Source: CAWGUU01 sp963825765
GTDB taxonomy: Bacteria; Actinomycetota; Acidimicrobiia; Acidimicrobiales; AC-14
NCBI GenBank assembly: GCA_963825765.1
Contig: CAWGUU010000002.1
Location: forward strand, 1-64,000
Reading direction: 5' to 3'
Length of the DNA stretch: 64,000 bases
Positions 1-9,979 of this stretch are shown here, in pieces (the stretch's first letter is position 1; every line of letters begins with the position of its first letter). The position numbers were made by a program, and so were the translations under genes. The notes under the pieces were generated by a model. It ran no database searches, had not been told where the DNA came from, and saw nothing but the letters and a program-made list of their open reading frames with translations.

Positions 1-540
1 CCTCCACCAACAGGTCGGTACAACTCGGCGGCGCGGGCGACCCACCAACAGGCTGACGACCAGGCGGTGCTCGGCGTCGTAGGCGACGTGGTCCCAGCAA
101 TCGCCGCATGCGTCGTCGGCGGGGTCGTCGGGGTCGCAGTGCTTCTCCTTCTTGGCGACGAAGGACCACTTCTCGTCGAACTGGACCTCACGGGTCTGGG
201 GGGGAAAAAGCCACGAGTTCGTCGTGGAGTTGTCCTGGGCGTGCTCGCCGGCCCCACGGCGTAGCGGATGACGGTGTCCTTGTGACGCCGACCAGCCGTG
301 CGGTCTGGCGGATGCCGCAGCCGTCGGCGAGGTGATCCAGGAAGGCGACGGCATTTGTCGCGGCACGGGTGCGAAAGCGGCGTGCCCTTGCGTTCGGAGA
401 AGCGGGCCTTGCAGGTGCGGCAGTAGAGCAGGCGGCGCTGGCGGGGCCGTAGCGGCCGCAGACGGTGAGGTTGCCGGCGTCGCGTTGGCCGAAGTCGGGG
501 CAGTCGGGGTTGTGGCAGCAGAACACGGGAGGTCGTCCAT
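1..540 (-). pseudogene. IS1-like transposase remnant, Gemmata type, cut by window edge
   Basis: Read leftward from about 526, the translation opens with a zinc-ribbon-like stretch (CCHNPDCPDFGQRDAGN) followed by a helix-turn-helix segment (DGCGIRQTARLVGVTR). Another frame then gives DEKWSFVAKKEKHCDP and CWDHVAYDAEHRLVVSLL, which is the pattern of the transposase core in IS1-like elements common in Gemmata-type Planctomycetota. At least two frame changes are needed to join the parts, and the C-terminus lies beyond base 1. Terminal inverted repeats were not found. The family is recognised from memory of the motif order, so the exact IS name is left open. It is unlike anything else in the window and matches the foreign character of bases 1-4200. 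Confidence 0.55.
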
Positions 541-1066
541 GGCACGATCTCCGTGGAGGCTCCAGGGGCTTGTCCGTTCACGATCCTCGTTGTAGAAACT
601 GCAACATCCCCATTCAACGGGAGTAGGACACCACCCAACACGAGCTGACCCGGAAAACGCGGATCATCCAGCACCGCGATCAAATCGGCGGTTCGGTCCG
701 GGACCGCCGGGCAACGGCAGAGTTCGGGTGTCGAGCCAGTCGCGGAAGCGTAGTTGTACTCTTGTGGGTTTCAACACCCGGCGAACGTATGGGCGTCGGC
801 GTCCATCTCGGCTGCGTAGCGTGCCGCCTGGTCAAAGGCTCCCATGGCTGATCCACAACTGTAGCTTGGACAAGGCAGGAACCCTGCCACCTTTTTTCTC
901 CCGCGAACATCGAGAACAGAACCACCGACTGCCCAACCGTCCTGGGTTCCCCGACGGTCGCGGAGGACTCGCTGTCAGTAAGACGCCGAATCTTCAAGCA
1001 GCCTCCTCCTCGGCGAACTCGCAAGTCGACCTGCGGGGCGGTCAGGGGCAACGCCGGATTCGGCGG
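541..1066. other. no supported gene
   Basis: Between the transposase remnant and the ATP-grasp remnant no reading frame shows a recognisable protein. Short open stretches exist on both strands, but none has a ribosome site plus a credible domain. Given the frame damage on both sides, this could hold further broken planctomycete sequence. Confidence 0.4.
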
Positions 1067-1967
1067 CTATTCTTCAGGCTGAGCCTTCAAAGCCGAATAA
1101 AAGTTCGCTGGCGTCAATCGTGGCGGCAACATCGATACGCCTCCGTCTCCGACTTCGAGAATTACCCATTCTCCGGACTCCGCCTTCGCCACGTCAATCG
1201 TAATGAACTGACTCAGGAACCTGGCAGCGACTTCTTCATACCGGGCGAAGTCGCTTTCACCGCCTCCTTCCCGGTCGTAGGGGGGCCGCCGCCAAGAGCC
1301 GTCCGCTTGAAGAAGAACAGCCGGTATTCCTCGCAGAGCGGGTAGCCGTAGGGACTCTCGCCAATGCGCTTGAGCGGTCCCATGAACTGCTTGAAGACCA
1401 GCCTGCGCTTGAAGGTGCTTGCCCTGGTAGGCGATCAGGTTTCTAAGAGACCTCCTCAAAGGTGTCACGGTCGGCTCCCTCGCGGAATGAAACAGGCGCT
1501 GTCCCACCGCTGCTTGGCGGACTTCACGTAGTCCTTGACTACCGTACGCAAGGGCGCTCCCCAGAGTCCGGGCGACTCGCCACGCGGTTGCCAGGTTGGT
1601 CCCCTCCGTCCATACGGCCGGTGGTGTCAGGTCCCGCGATCTTCCGGTAGCAGTTGGGGAAGTAATGCGACCTAATCGGCATTTACACCTCCCGGGTTGG
1701 AAAGAGCGCGTTAGCTCTGACTCTTGCAATGCCGCCTGGAGTTGTCGGTACTCCGCCTCCTTGAACATCCAGCCCCGGTACATCAGGGTGGCCCCTTGTC
1801 CAGGAGGGAGGAATTGGAGGGCCCGCTCCCAAGCCGGCCGTCGATGAAGTCTTCAAACCCCATGAGGGTGACAGTGGAAGCCGAGGTTGTGCGCAGCTTC
1901 CACTTCGGGCTCGTAGCGAGGCTCCGCGGTCTGAGTCTTCCGGGTTGTAGCAAAACAAGAACTGCAT
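1067..1967 (-). pseudogene. ATP-grasp domain protein remnant (multiple frameshifts)
   Basis: Reading leftward from an ATG at 1967, successive frames give MQFLFCYNPE, then YEPEVEAAHNLGFHCH, then FEDFIDGRLG, then MYRGWMFKEAEYRQLQAAL, and finally ARFLSQFITIDVAKAESGEW with VILEVGDGGVSMLPPRLTP to the stop near 1067. This order (CNP start, 'YRGWM' middle, 'FFTIDVA...GEWVVLEVGDGGVSGLP' end) is that of the small ATP-grasp proteins (R2K/DUF4343-like) frequent in Gemmata and relatives. About six frame changes within 900 bases mean no intact protein could be made as sequenced. It is either decayed or a poor-consensus region. Confidence 0.6.
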
Positions 1968-1978
1968 TTGACCCTCGC

Positions 1979-2068
1979 CCCACCGAACGCCTCGCTCAGC
2001 AGCGGACCCCCACGAGCCGCTGCGGATTCCACGATGACCTGCGGTGCCGTCTGCTGGAGCGATTTGTT
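1979..2068 (-). repeat. Gemmata-type 'LQQT' intergenic repeat
   Basis: The minus strand translates to NKSLQQTAPQVI followed by AAARGGPLLSEAFG. A stretch reading NKSLQQT...is a familiar hallmark of repeats scattered between genes of Gemmata-like planctomycetes (recalled, not searched). It sits directly upstream of the ATP-grasp remnant. It is probably not a protein; the conserved DNA just happens to translate this way. Confidence 0.4.
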
Positions 2069-2227
2069 CGGCCCTGATCCTTTTTGAACCACAGACCTCA
2101 ATCCGACGATTTTGGGAACACTCTTTCCAACAATGTGCGGGAGGAGGTTCGCCTGGGCCGACCGCTCGAGCGGCTCGGTCCGCATCGTCCTCGCTGAACC
2201 GGCCCGCCGCAACTGCTGCTGCTTCGG

Positions 2228-2571
2228 CTACCCGCGCTCGGGTCGAAATGGGGCACCGAGTTGGAGAGCGGCGAGGACGGCCTGCTTGGAGGCGTAAATC
2301 TCTCCATTGTCGGATTCAATCACTTCCGCGTAGTCTTGCGCCAAGTGCTCATGCGTGCTATCCAGTTCCCGGCGGGTGGCACGCCCGGTTCGCATACCAC
2401 TCCGCGACCTCGACACCGACGCCCCAGTCACGTCGCTCGTGGAACCGCCTTGGGAGCCTTCGGCAGCAGGCCACTGCGAACAATCGCAGCCGGTTTATCG
2501 GGTACGTGCCCCCGCAGGTGATCGATCATCGGCTGCGGGTCGTTGCTTGCTCGCCACTCAGCTTCCGTCAC
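2228..2571 (-). pseudogene. Gemmata-type hypothetical protein remnant
   Basis: From a GTG at 2571 the minus strand reads VTEAEWRASNDPQPMIDHLR, then shifts frame, and ends with STHEHLAQDYAEVIESDNGE and YASKQAVLAALQLGAP. Proteins that begin TEAEWLAS.DPQPML..LRG are widespread, function-unknown products of Gemmata-like planctomycetes. At least two frame changes separate the parts. Function is unknown. Confidence 0.45.
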
Positions 2572-2886
2572 ACCGTGTCTCCGTCGGCCGAACAAGTGAT
2601 TACACGACCATGCCGATCACAGTAACCAGCTCTCGATCACAATAATCTGACGCCGATCAGAACAAGGAACGTCCGGGTCGCATAGCTCCGGTCACTTCAC
2701 CGTTTCTCCCTCATCTCCTCTAACCTGTCAAGTTTCTGTTTATCTTGCAGCGATGAGAATGCAGCCGAGGAGGATGCCTGCTCGTGATTCTGACTCGTAT
2801 TCGCGGCGACAAGCGGATGGCGGGGGGAGAGTAAACTTTACACAAGCAGGTTTGATTTCCTCCCTCCCCGTGCGGGCGTTCACATC
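2572..2886. other. AT-richer spacer, no gene seen
   Basis: This spacer is clearly less GC-rich than the rest of the window. It carries several copies of a short GATCA-containing word around 2600-2660. No open frame with coding character is visible. It probably holds the promoter region of the cytochrome-type gene that starts at 2887. Confidence 0.4.
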
Positions 2887-4205
2887 ATGAATTGTTCCCG
2901 ATCCTTCCTCTGTGCTGGGTTTCCGTTGACCCTTCTGCCGGCGTTCGCGGTGGGTGATGACAAGACCGGCGAGCAGATTTATCGCAAGCAGTGCCTCCGC
3001 TGTCATGGGCAGGTCGGCGAGGGAACCAAGAGTTTATCCCGAACAAGTTAATCGGTGACCGCACCGCGGCACAACTCGCACCGATCATTCAGAAGACCAT
3101 GCCCGAGAATGATCCCGGCATTCTGTCTGCCGAGCATCCTCGCGCAGAGGTGGCGATCTACATCCACGATGCCTTCTACTCGAAGGCCGCGCAGGAACGC
3201 ATCTCGAGCGTGCATATCTGAGTCTTGGCTCGCCTCACGGTGCTGGGCAGTATCGCAATACCGTGGCCGACCTTTGTGGGGAGTTTTCGCTTTCAGGGTC
3301 GCTGGGACGATCAGCGGGGACTCAAGGGCGAATACTTCCGCCAAACTCAAACTTTCGCAATCAGGATCGGGTGCTGGATGGGCCAACGATCCGGAGGCTC
3401 GGCTCCACTTCGGCAAGGCCGCTCCGATTGACGAACAAGAAGATCGAGCCGCATGAGTTTTCCATGCGCTTGGGACCGGCTCGGCGCTGGCTCCCGAGAC
3501 GGGGGAGTATGAGTTCGTTCTGTCCGCACCGAACATGCGACGCGGCTCTGGCTGCAATGGATCTGCGCAAGCCGCTCATTGATGCCTGGGTCAAGTCGGG
3601 GCAACGTATACGGAGTATCGCCGGGTCGATCTTCCTCGTTGGCGGTGTGTGCCCACCCGCACGGCTGGAATACTCCCAAGGCGAACAGGGTGTCGATAGG
3701 ACTCCAACAAGAAGCCTAGGCCGCCGCCCGACAAATCTTCCATCGCGCTGAACTGGAAACTGCCGCATCGCACTGTTGAGGTGATCCCGGCACGCAATCT
3801 GTCGCCGAGTGTGTTTCCCGAGTTGTTTGTGGTGACGTCCGCGTTTCCGCCGGATGATCGCAGTTATGGCTGGGAGGTGCGGTACGACCGTCTCGAAGGA
3901 ATGGGATCAGGCGACCACCGATGCGGCCATCGAGACGGCTGCCTACGTTTCCGTGAAAGTGAACGAGCTAGCCGGGACACGCGACGGCGCGATGGATCGG
4001 ACCGCAGAAACTGCGCGAGTTTTGCCGACGGTTCGCCGAACGTGCCTTCCGCGCCTCCACTCTCCGAGGGAGATGAAAAAGCGGCGTATATCGACCGTCA
4101 GTTTGAGATGGGCCGCGAGCCGGAATTGGCCGTCAAGCGCGTTGTGCTGCTTGTGCTAAAGTCGCCACGGTTTCTGTATCCGAGAAGTGGGCGGCACGTC
4201 CAATT
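2887..4205 (+). pseudogene. planctomycete cytochrome c / PA14 / DUF1592-type protein remnant
   Basis: An ATG at 2887 opens a signal-peptide-like start followed by a haem c site (EQIYRKQCLRCHGQVGEGTK). Later pieces in changing frames are RTAAQLAPIIQKTMPENDPG, YIHDAFYSKAAQERI, GRWDDQRGLKGEYF, EPHEFSM, KPLIDAWVKSG, ARNLSPSVFPELFVVT, FPPDDRSYGWE, WDQATTDAAIETAAYVSV and ELAVKRVVLLVLKSPRFLY. This series is the N-terminal two thirds of the large surface-type proteins with haem c, PA14 and DUF1587/1592/1588/1585 domains that are almost restricted to Planctomycetota and some Verrucomicrobiota. At least eight frame changes occur in 1.3 kb and the C-terminal domains are missing after about 4205. Confidence 0.7.
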
Positions 4206-4646
4206 ATGCATGATGTCGCGGCCCGGTGACCGTCGTTGTACATGGCCCAACACTGCGCTGCTATCGCAACGGGCGCAAGGGCCCCGCCAGGTCGTCGGCG
4301 ATGACCATGAGGACCCGCCGTCGTACGTCTGCGCTCCTGACCGAGCCCGACGCGAAAACAGTCGTCCGTGGCCATTTCTGGACTCGTCATCGCCACCTTG
4401 GCTGCTCCGAACCGGCATTGAGCGCTGGGTCGACTGGAGTCGGTCGTCGGGATACTGGGCGTCGTTATGGGCTCCAGGTCGGAGATCGCCGGCACCGATG
4501 GCAAGGGGGGGTCGGGCTGCCTCGCCGTGTCGCTCAGCCGGCGATAGGTGACGGTAGGGAGGTTGATCGAGGTCTGTCGATAGGGGGCAGGGGAACGCCG
4601 AGTCGCCTGCCAGAGTGCCCACCCGCTGGTTTGGAAACGTGGTTCA
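4206..4646. other. probable junction zone between foreign and actinobacterial DNA
   Basis: The planctomycete similarity stops near 4205 and the first actinobacterial-looking gene begins near 4647. No convincing gene is seen between them. GC rises to the level of the rest of the window. If the contig is chimeric, the join lies here. Confidence 0.4.
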
Positions 4647-6030
4647 GTGGGGTGCGTGACGACCGACGCCGAGGACCCGCCGGCTGCCTCGATTCGCCGC
4701 AACGACGACCCCTGGTATCCCTTTCCTGCGGACGGCGGTCCGCTGATGCTCTACGCCGGCGAGACGACGGCACGCTGGGCGAACGGCTCCTGTATCGAAG
4801 GCGAGTCCCAAGTCGTTTGGCGATGGCTGCGAAGTCCGTACGCCCACCTCGGGTTCCGGGCACCGTCTCGGGCTTGGGCGGTTGATGGGACGGATCACGG
4901 TGATCCGGATTTCGACCTGCCGGCACGGCCGCCAACGCCGGCGATAGCCGCCGAGGTTTGGCCGTACGTCGGCGCTGGCGGGACTCAGACGACCCAAACG
5001 TTCGGCCGAGCCGCCGGCGACACGATCACCATCGGGTGTCGGTACACCGAACCGGCAGCAATCGGCGACTTTTCTAACGTCGTCGAAGTTGAGCTCACTG
5101 CTGTGAACCTCCACCGGCTCGACAGGAGGGGCAAGACCACGCTCGAGGCAGGTGGGTGGCGCATCTCAATCGCCCGGCACCCCGACGATGCGCTGATCCG
5201 TCTCGACGCCGACGGCGGGCACGGTCCGACTCACCTGATCCGAATCAATCGAATTGACGGCGCGGTGCTCGGGCTAGACGAATACAGCGGCGTTTCGAAC
5301 GCACTCTGGCACTTTCTCGCCTTCGTTACGAGTCGGCTTCCGGGCTTCGCTTGCCCAGTCGCATTCGACGCAGGTGGCGAACCGGTCTGGACCCAATGGC
5401 GCTGCACTACCTCGGATCGGTGGCTCGCACCTTTTGGCTGGTACGACCATCTCTTCCTCGCCGACGAACTGCCGTCCATGTTCGAAGCCTGGTGGGCGCG
5501 CTGGCAAGACGGGTTCTGGAAGCCAGTCCTTATGCGTGGAGTTCCGCGCTCGTCAGTGGGAATCGCCGGATCCTCTCGACGTAGCGGTGACGACGGCCTG
5601 GACTGTCCTCGAGCTACTCGGGTGGGCGATCCTTGTTGTCGAGCTCGAATGGATCACCCAGAAGGACTTCCCCGAGTTGCCCGCGGCAGCCGTACTCCGC
5701 CTGCTCTTGGGTTGGGCCGGTGTCAGTGCCACCGTGCCGGGAACACTCCGAGACCTCGCCGCGCTCCAGGCGTCGGACGCCAACCTCGTCGACGCAGCGG
5801 GCGCTACCGCCTGGGTCCGCAACCGCCTCATCCATCCGCCGAGGAAGGTCGGGAATCCGTGGCCCGGTCCAGATGTGCTCAGGGACACCTGGCGCCTTGA
5901 GCTGCAGTGGGCCGAACTCGTCATTCTCCGACTACTCGCGTATGACGGGAAGTTCGGTAGCCGGTGCATCGTCGAGGGCCGTGAGATCGGGCAGCTCGAG
6001 TTCGTGCCCTGGGCAAAGCCGCAGCAGTGA
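4647..6030 (+). CDS. YopA-central-domain-like / HEPN-like protein (one frameshift)
   Basis: Two overlapping frames form one protein of about 460 aa. The first frame runs from a GTG at 4647 (or 4656) to ELPSMFEAWWARWQDGFWKP. A one-base change near 5530-5540 moves to VEFRARQWESPDPLDVAV and on to the stop at 6030. The C-terminal part has a hydrophobic helix (TAWTVLELLGWAILVVELEW), then AWVRNRLIHPP and ends LEFVPWA. This layout resembles the family annotated with a YopA central domain. The RNRLIH segment fits the RNxxxH motif of HEPN ribonucleases, some of which (for example ApeA) act in phage defence. Function here is inference only. No partner gene is obvious nearby. Confidence 0.5.
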
Positions 6031-6399
6031 CAGCGACCCGGGAGCCACACCCTCAACGCTGTGGGATGTTGCAGGGCCGTCTCGCAAGGGTGGGCCTGAA
6101 TGCAATCGATAGCGGGGGCCGCAGAGCCGGCGCTACGTGACGGTGCCGGATCTGATCATTGTCGTTGTTATGGACGCGACCTCCGCCCCCGCGCACTCGA
6201 GCGAGTCCTGACGGGGCTGCTGCAGGTAGCGGACCCAGTGCGAGCCGCCGAATTCGACGCCGTGGGCGTCCGCGACGCGGTGCCACGGCGCGTCCTCCAT
6301 CACGAATTGCCCTTGGGTTCTACACCGGTTTGGCGGCCCCGCAGAGTGGGCTCTTTTCGATCGGGTCATGCTGTGCTGCCGGAGCTTGGAGGTGGCTTG

Positions 6400-6498
6400 G
6401 TGCTCGACCGCCAGTGGGTGGTAGGCGTGATCGTGGTTCTCGTCGCCAGCGCGGCGGTGATCGGCGTCGTTCTGTACCTGGATACCTACTTCTCGTAG
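6400..6498 (+). CDS. 32-aa single-pass membrane miniprotein
   Basis: A GTG at 6400 is preceded by GGAGG at 6388-6392, seven bases upstream. The product is a short start (MLDRQWV), about 21 hydrophobic residues (VGVIVVLVASAAVIGVVLYL) and a DTYFS end. It stands alone between a HEPN-like gene and a minus-strand membrane protein. The strong ribosome site and clean single helix argue for translation. No function can be given. Confidence 0.4.
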   Translation: MLDRQWVVGVIVVLVASAAVIGVVLYLDTYFS

Positions 6499-6628
6499 CG
6501 ACGCGTTGCGTCCGACGAATACCGCCGGCATCGGCCTGTCGTCTCCGACGACCTGGTCGGTTTCCATCGCCAGCGGCGCTCCGATCGGCCCCGGCCGGTT
6601 CTGGGGCGGTCCCTCTGAGCATCCGGAG

Positions 6629-7138
6629 TTATGGTTGATACTGCTTCTTGAATCCGTGAGTCCTGTAGAACTGGACGGCAGCTTCGACGCTCGCATCGTC
6701 ACCCCAGCAGGCCTTCCGCAGGAGCGCGAGATCGATGTCCTCCAAGTCCTCTAGGCGGAAGGGTGACCCGGCCTGCCGGGCGTCATTCGCAGCTCGCCAG
6801 CGAGCTACGAGGTCGTTGGCCTGACGCCTAATTGCGCGACCGCGTGGATCGCTCCGGCTCGTTGAGTAGTAGATGTCGAGTGCGAGATCAAAGACTCTCT
6901 GCACTTCAGAAATGGCAGCTTGTCCCACTTCACTTCCGGGTGACACCGCCAGCAGTCCTCCCTCGCATATCAGAGGCCGCGCCCGATTAAGTAGATCCGT
7001 ACCAGCTACGAGAAGATGATGGCGCCGTTGTGCTCGGTCTCGTCTCCTCGCCAAGAACGCCTCGAACGACACGCCGATGAGCACCACCACGCCGCCGAGC
7101 AACCCACCGATAATCGCGCCGTGAATCTCTGGATGCAT
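6629..7138 (-). CDS. membrane-anchored hypothetical protein
   Basis: The chosen start is the ATG at 7138 (MHPEIHGAIIGG), which places a transmembrane helix (GAIIGGLLGGVVVLIGVSFE) at the N-terminus; an upstream start at 7237 would add 33 low-complexity basic residues. A cytosolic, charged, mostly helical domain follows (RRRDRAQRRHHLLVAGTDLL through DLALLRKACWGDDASVEAAV). No known domain is recognised. The layout of one N-terminal anchor plus a soluble helical part is seen in many small accessory proteins of actinobacteria. Confidence 0.6.
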   Translation of the reverse strand: MHPEIHGAIIGGLLGGVVVLIGVSFEAFLARRRDRAQRRHHLLVAGTDLLNRARPLICEGGLLAVSPGSEVGQAAISEVQRVFDLALDIYYSTSRSDPRGRAIRRQANDLVARWRAANDARQAGSPFRLEDLEDIDLALLRKACWGDDASVEAAVQFYRTHGFKKQYQP

Positions 7139-7381
7139 GCGCACAGCCTTGCACGCACCGTCCGGCGATCGGCAGAGAGACGGCGCCTCTCGGCTCGATT
7201 GGCGATCGGCGTGCATGGTGCGACCGTTCCGGCGCAAGCCCTCGTGCGCAGGCGGGGAGGCCTTTCACCGGCCTAGCTGGTTGGACCACCCCAGGCAACC
7301 CCCCAGCCGGCGACCAGGGACACCCTCGGCGGAGCGTCGGGTATCCCGGGGTCGCAAACGGACGTTCGATACTTTGGTGTC

Positions 7382-8023
7382 GTGAGCCACATCTCCTTGT
7401 TGTCCGTCGCGTGGGTCCCTGACGACGATCCGACCCGTGACTGGGAGATCGCCGCACGTCTTGCAGCGGCCTGGGTCGACGATCGGTGCCAACACGAAGG
7501 CGCCATCGGCGTGCTGATGACCAACACGATGGACTACCTCGGCGTCCCGACCCTCGACGTCTTCGCCGCTCGGCACGTCCGTACCAGTCCCAGGGCCGCC
7601 CGGCAAAGAGCGGGGACTGGCGTCGGGCCAGTCCTCTCATACGTCCCGCACGAGAAGGAGCTTGAGATGGCGATGAATCTCGCCCGCGGCTCCTCTCTTG
7701 CCGTCGTGGAGACGGCGTCCTTTCCACTTCTAGGGTGGGCTTCGTGGTTCGAGGCTTGGGATCTCGTGCGAGAAGAGACGACTCCGCCGTTGCCTGAGTC
7801 CGTCAGGGAGTGCGTCGAGCGCCTCGCCTTCTACGGCAACAACGGATTCGGGGAGCAGTTCGGCAAACGACAGGCGCAGTCGATTCTCGAGCGGCTTGAC
7901 GAGCCAGCGCGGAAGGCAAGCGCCCTGCTCCCGGGCTCCTTGATTGCGGCCGGCGTTTCACCGCGGGGCATCCGGAATATCCGGCAACTGATGGCGAGGA
8001 TTAACCTTTCCGTCGCCATGTGA
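7382..8023 (+). CDS. conserved hypothetical protein, about 213 aa
   Basis: A GTG start at 7382 opens MSHISLLSVAWVPDDDPTRD; the product ends RQLMARINLSVAM. It is soluble, rich in aspartate and tryptophan, with no signal peptide or membrane helix and no recognised domain. Codon use is typical of the host, so it is probably real. The neighbouring genes read in the opposite direction, so it is a single transcription unit. Confidence 0.55.
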   Translation: MSHISLLSVAWVPDDDPTRDWEIAARLAAAWVDDRCQHEGAIGVLMTNTMDYLGVPTLDVFAARHVRTSPRAARQRAGTGVGPVLSYVPHEKELEMAMNLARGSSLAVVETASFPLLGWASWFEAWDLVREETTPPLPESVRECVERLAFYGNNGFGEQFGKRQAQSILERLDEPARKASALLPGSLIAAGVSPRGIRNIRQLMARINLSVAM

Positions 8024-8223
8024 CCGAGAGCCGGCGTTTGCTGGCAGACGCCAGGTGCCCGCTCGACGTGCATCGTGACCCGATGACGGTGCTTCGATCG
8101 CGAATCCTGAGTCGTTCTGACGGTCGTCACGTGGGAGTTACCGGGGTCCCTCACCGGCGGCTTCGACACCGCATGCGTCACACGAGTGCGTATGCGTTCC
8201 GAGCGCGCCACTCGGCTGAACAT

Positions 8224-9979
8224 TCAGTCCAGGAAGTACGAGTCGTCCATGCGAGGGTTGGGCGACAACGTATCGGGAGTGAGCCAGATCATTGCGCCGG
8301 CGGAGCGTCGTCGTTCCCAGTGGTCGGCGCACAACGCGGTCGCCTCGGCGCACTGTTCGGCTGAGAGGTAGAAGCATTGGGCCTTCACCTCATCGAAGGC
8401 CTTGTAGAAGCGCTCGGCGTGCACCGGCTCGATCGCGGCCGCTGCGCGGAGATCTTCCATCAACGCGTCGATCGAAGCCCTGGCTACCTGTGGCCGCAGG
8501 TCAGGCAGAAGGTTGATCATGCCGTCCTCGGACACGATGACAATCACGGTGGGGCTCGAAGCCGAGCCGAGATACCGAACGGCGGAGTTGTAGCGGGCGC
8601 CGCGCGCTCGGTCTCCGCCGCTGGCTGCGGCTCCGTCGAGAATGACGCCAAGGCCGTGGCAGGTCGCCGTCGGGTCGACCAGGATGGCACCGTCTATCTC
8701 GGTGACGTGGCTAAGCATCTCGCTTCGCAGTGCGACTGGCTCCACAGGCAACGATTGGTTGCCGAGTCGTTCCGCTTCGGACTCCGCAGCTGCGGACACC
8801 ACGATCATCGTGCCGTGCTCCGCCTCGGCAGCGGCGAGCACGAGCGCCCAGAGGGCGTCGATATCAGGCTCGGTGGCGCCTCGAAACACGCGTTGCGTGA
8901 TGTCCGCGAATCGGTCGTAGCTGATTTTCTCTTCGGGTAGCCGCGGGCTTCCGTAGTTCACAGTTACGAGCGCGGTCTGCCAGTGCCGCAGCTCCCAGGT
9001 GCCATCGCCGACGACGACGAACTCGAAGGCGCACTCAGAGGCGGGATCATACGAATCGTTTAAACGTCCGAGTCCATAGACCTCGTCGCCGTCGGTCAGC
9101 AACGACGGGCCCCCACGGCCGCTGAGCTCGAGTAGCTTGCGGAGCGTGCGTGTCTCGCGCACACGGATCGGGCGCCGGAACGTGAGATCGACGTCGAGTC
9201 CGTTGAGGTTTCGTTCCGCGAGCAACACTCGGCCGACACCCACGCGCTGCTCGTAGCGCAAGGTCGACGAACGTGTCATGGCGTCGTACAATGACCCGCC
9301 GAACTCGTTCCCGGACAGCGCCACAACGTCTCGTCCGAACCTCGCCACTGCGGCGCGAACGATATCGCCCGGCTCGGCGCCGATCTCGGCGGCCTCGCCG
9401 GCGTCAGGAAGATGAAGAGCCCGCCTCGCTGCGTGCAACACCTCATCGATCGCTGCGTGTGCAATAGACCGCGCCACTCTCCAGCGATGGTCGTCCGACG
9501 CGGGTCTCGCGGGTGAGCGTCGGCATCGCATCCATTACGCCCGTCGGAATGCCGATAACTGGGTATACAAGATGCTGCTCGACAACGACCGGCAGGCCGA
9601 CGAAACACGTCAAGGCGCCGTCGGCATTGGCCTCGATGATTTCGCGGATCGCTGCGCCAAATGCGCGTTGTCGAGCCCACTCGTGCCGACGCTCGTGCAT
9701 CTCCGCGACGGAGTGATGAAGCCGGCTCTCGGGATCGGCGTTGTACAACTCCTTGCCTCGCGCCTCGGCGCCCGCGAAGTCTGCAGGCGCAAGAGTCCCG
9801 TCCTCCGGTTCGATACAGAGGGTGTGCCGGTCGCCGCCCGGTTGCAGAACGCCGATCAGGTAGCCCGTCGCCCGGCACGGCCGGCCCAGTTCGTCGAACA
9901 CTCTCTCGACTGAGCGCTCCAACCCGCGCCGGAAGCTCTGCTGAAACCCCCACATGAACTGTTCGATCACATCTCGCAT
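8224..9979 (-). CDS. sensor-fused diadenylate cyclase (DAC domain), one frameshift
   Basis: From ATG 9979 the first frame encodes an N-terminal domain (MRDVIEQFMWGFQQSFRRGL, CIEPEDGTLAPADFAGAEAR) like the sensor domains found in front of DAC domains (DACNV/DACNG type, recalled). A one-base change near 9480-9500 leads into the second frame, which runs to 8224. Its last third has DAC features: HGTMIVVS, TEIDGAILVDP (DGA at about 8686-8694), RGARYNSAVRYLG (8578-8601) and VIVIVSEDGMINLLPDL. DAC enzymes condense two ATP into c-di-AMP. The usual RHR triplet is RYN here, as I recall for this sensor branch. The joined protein would be about 585 aa and has no membrane segment. Role: probable ligand-gated c-di-AMP signalling, inferred. 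Confidence 0.65.
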
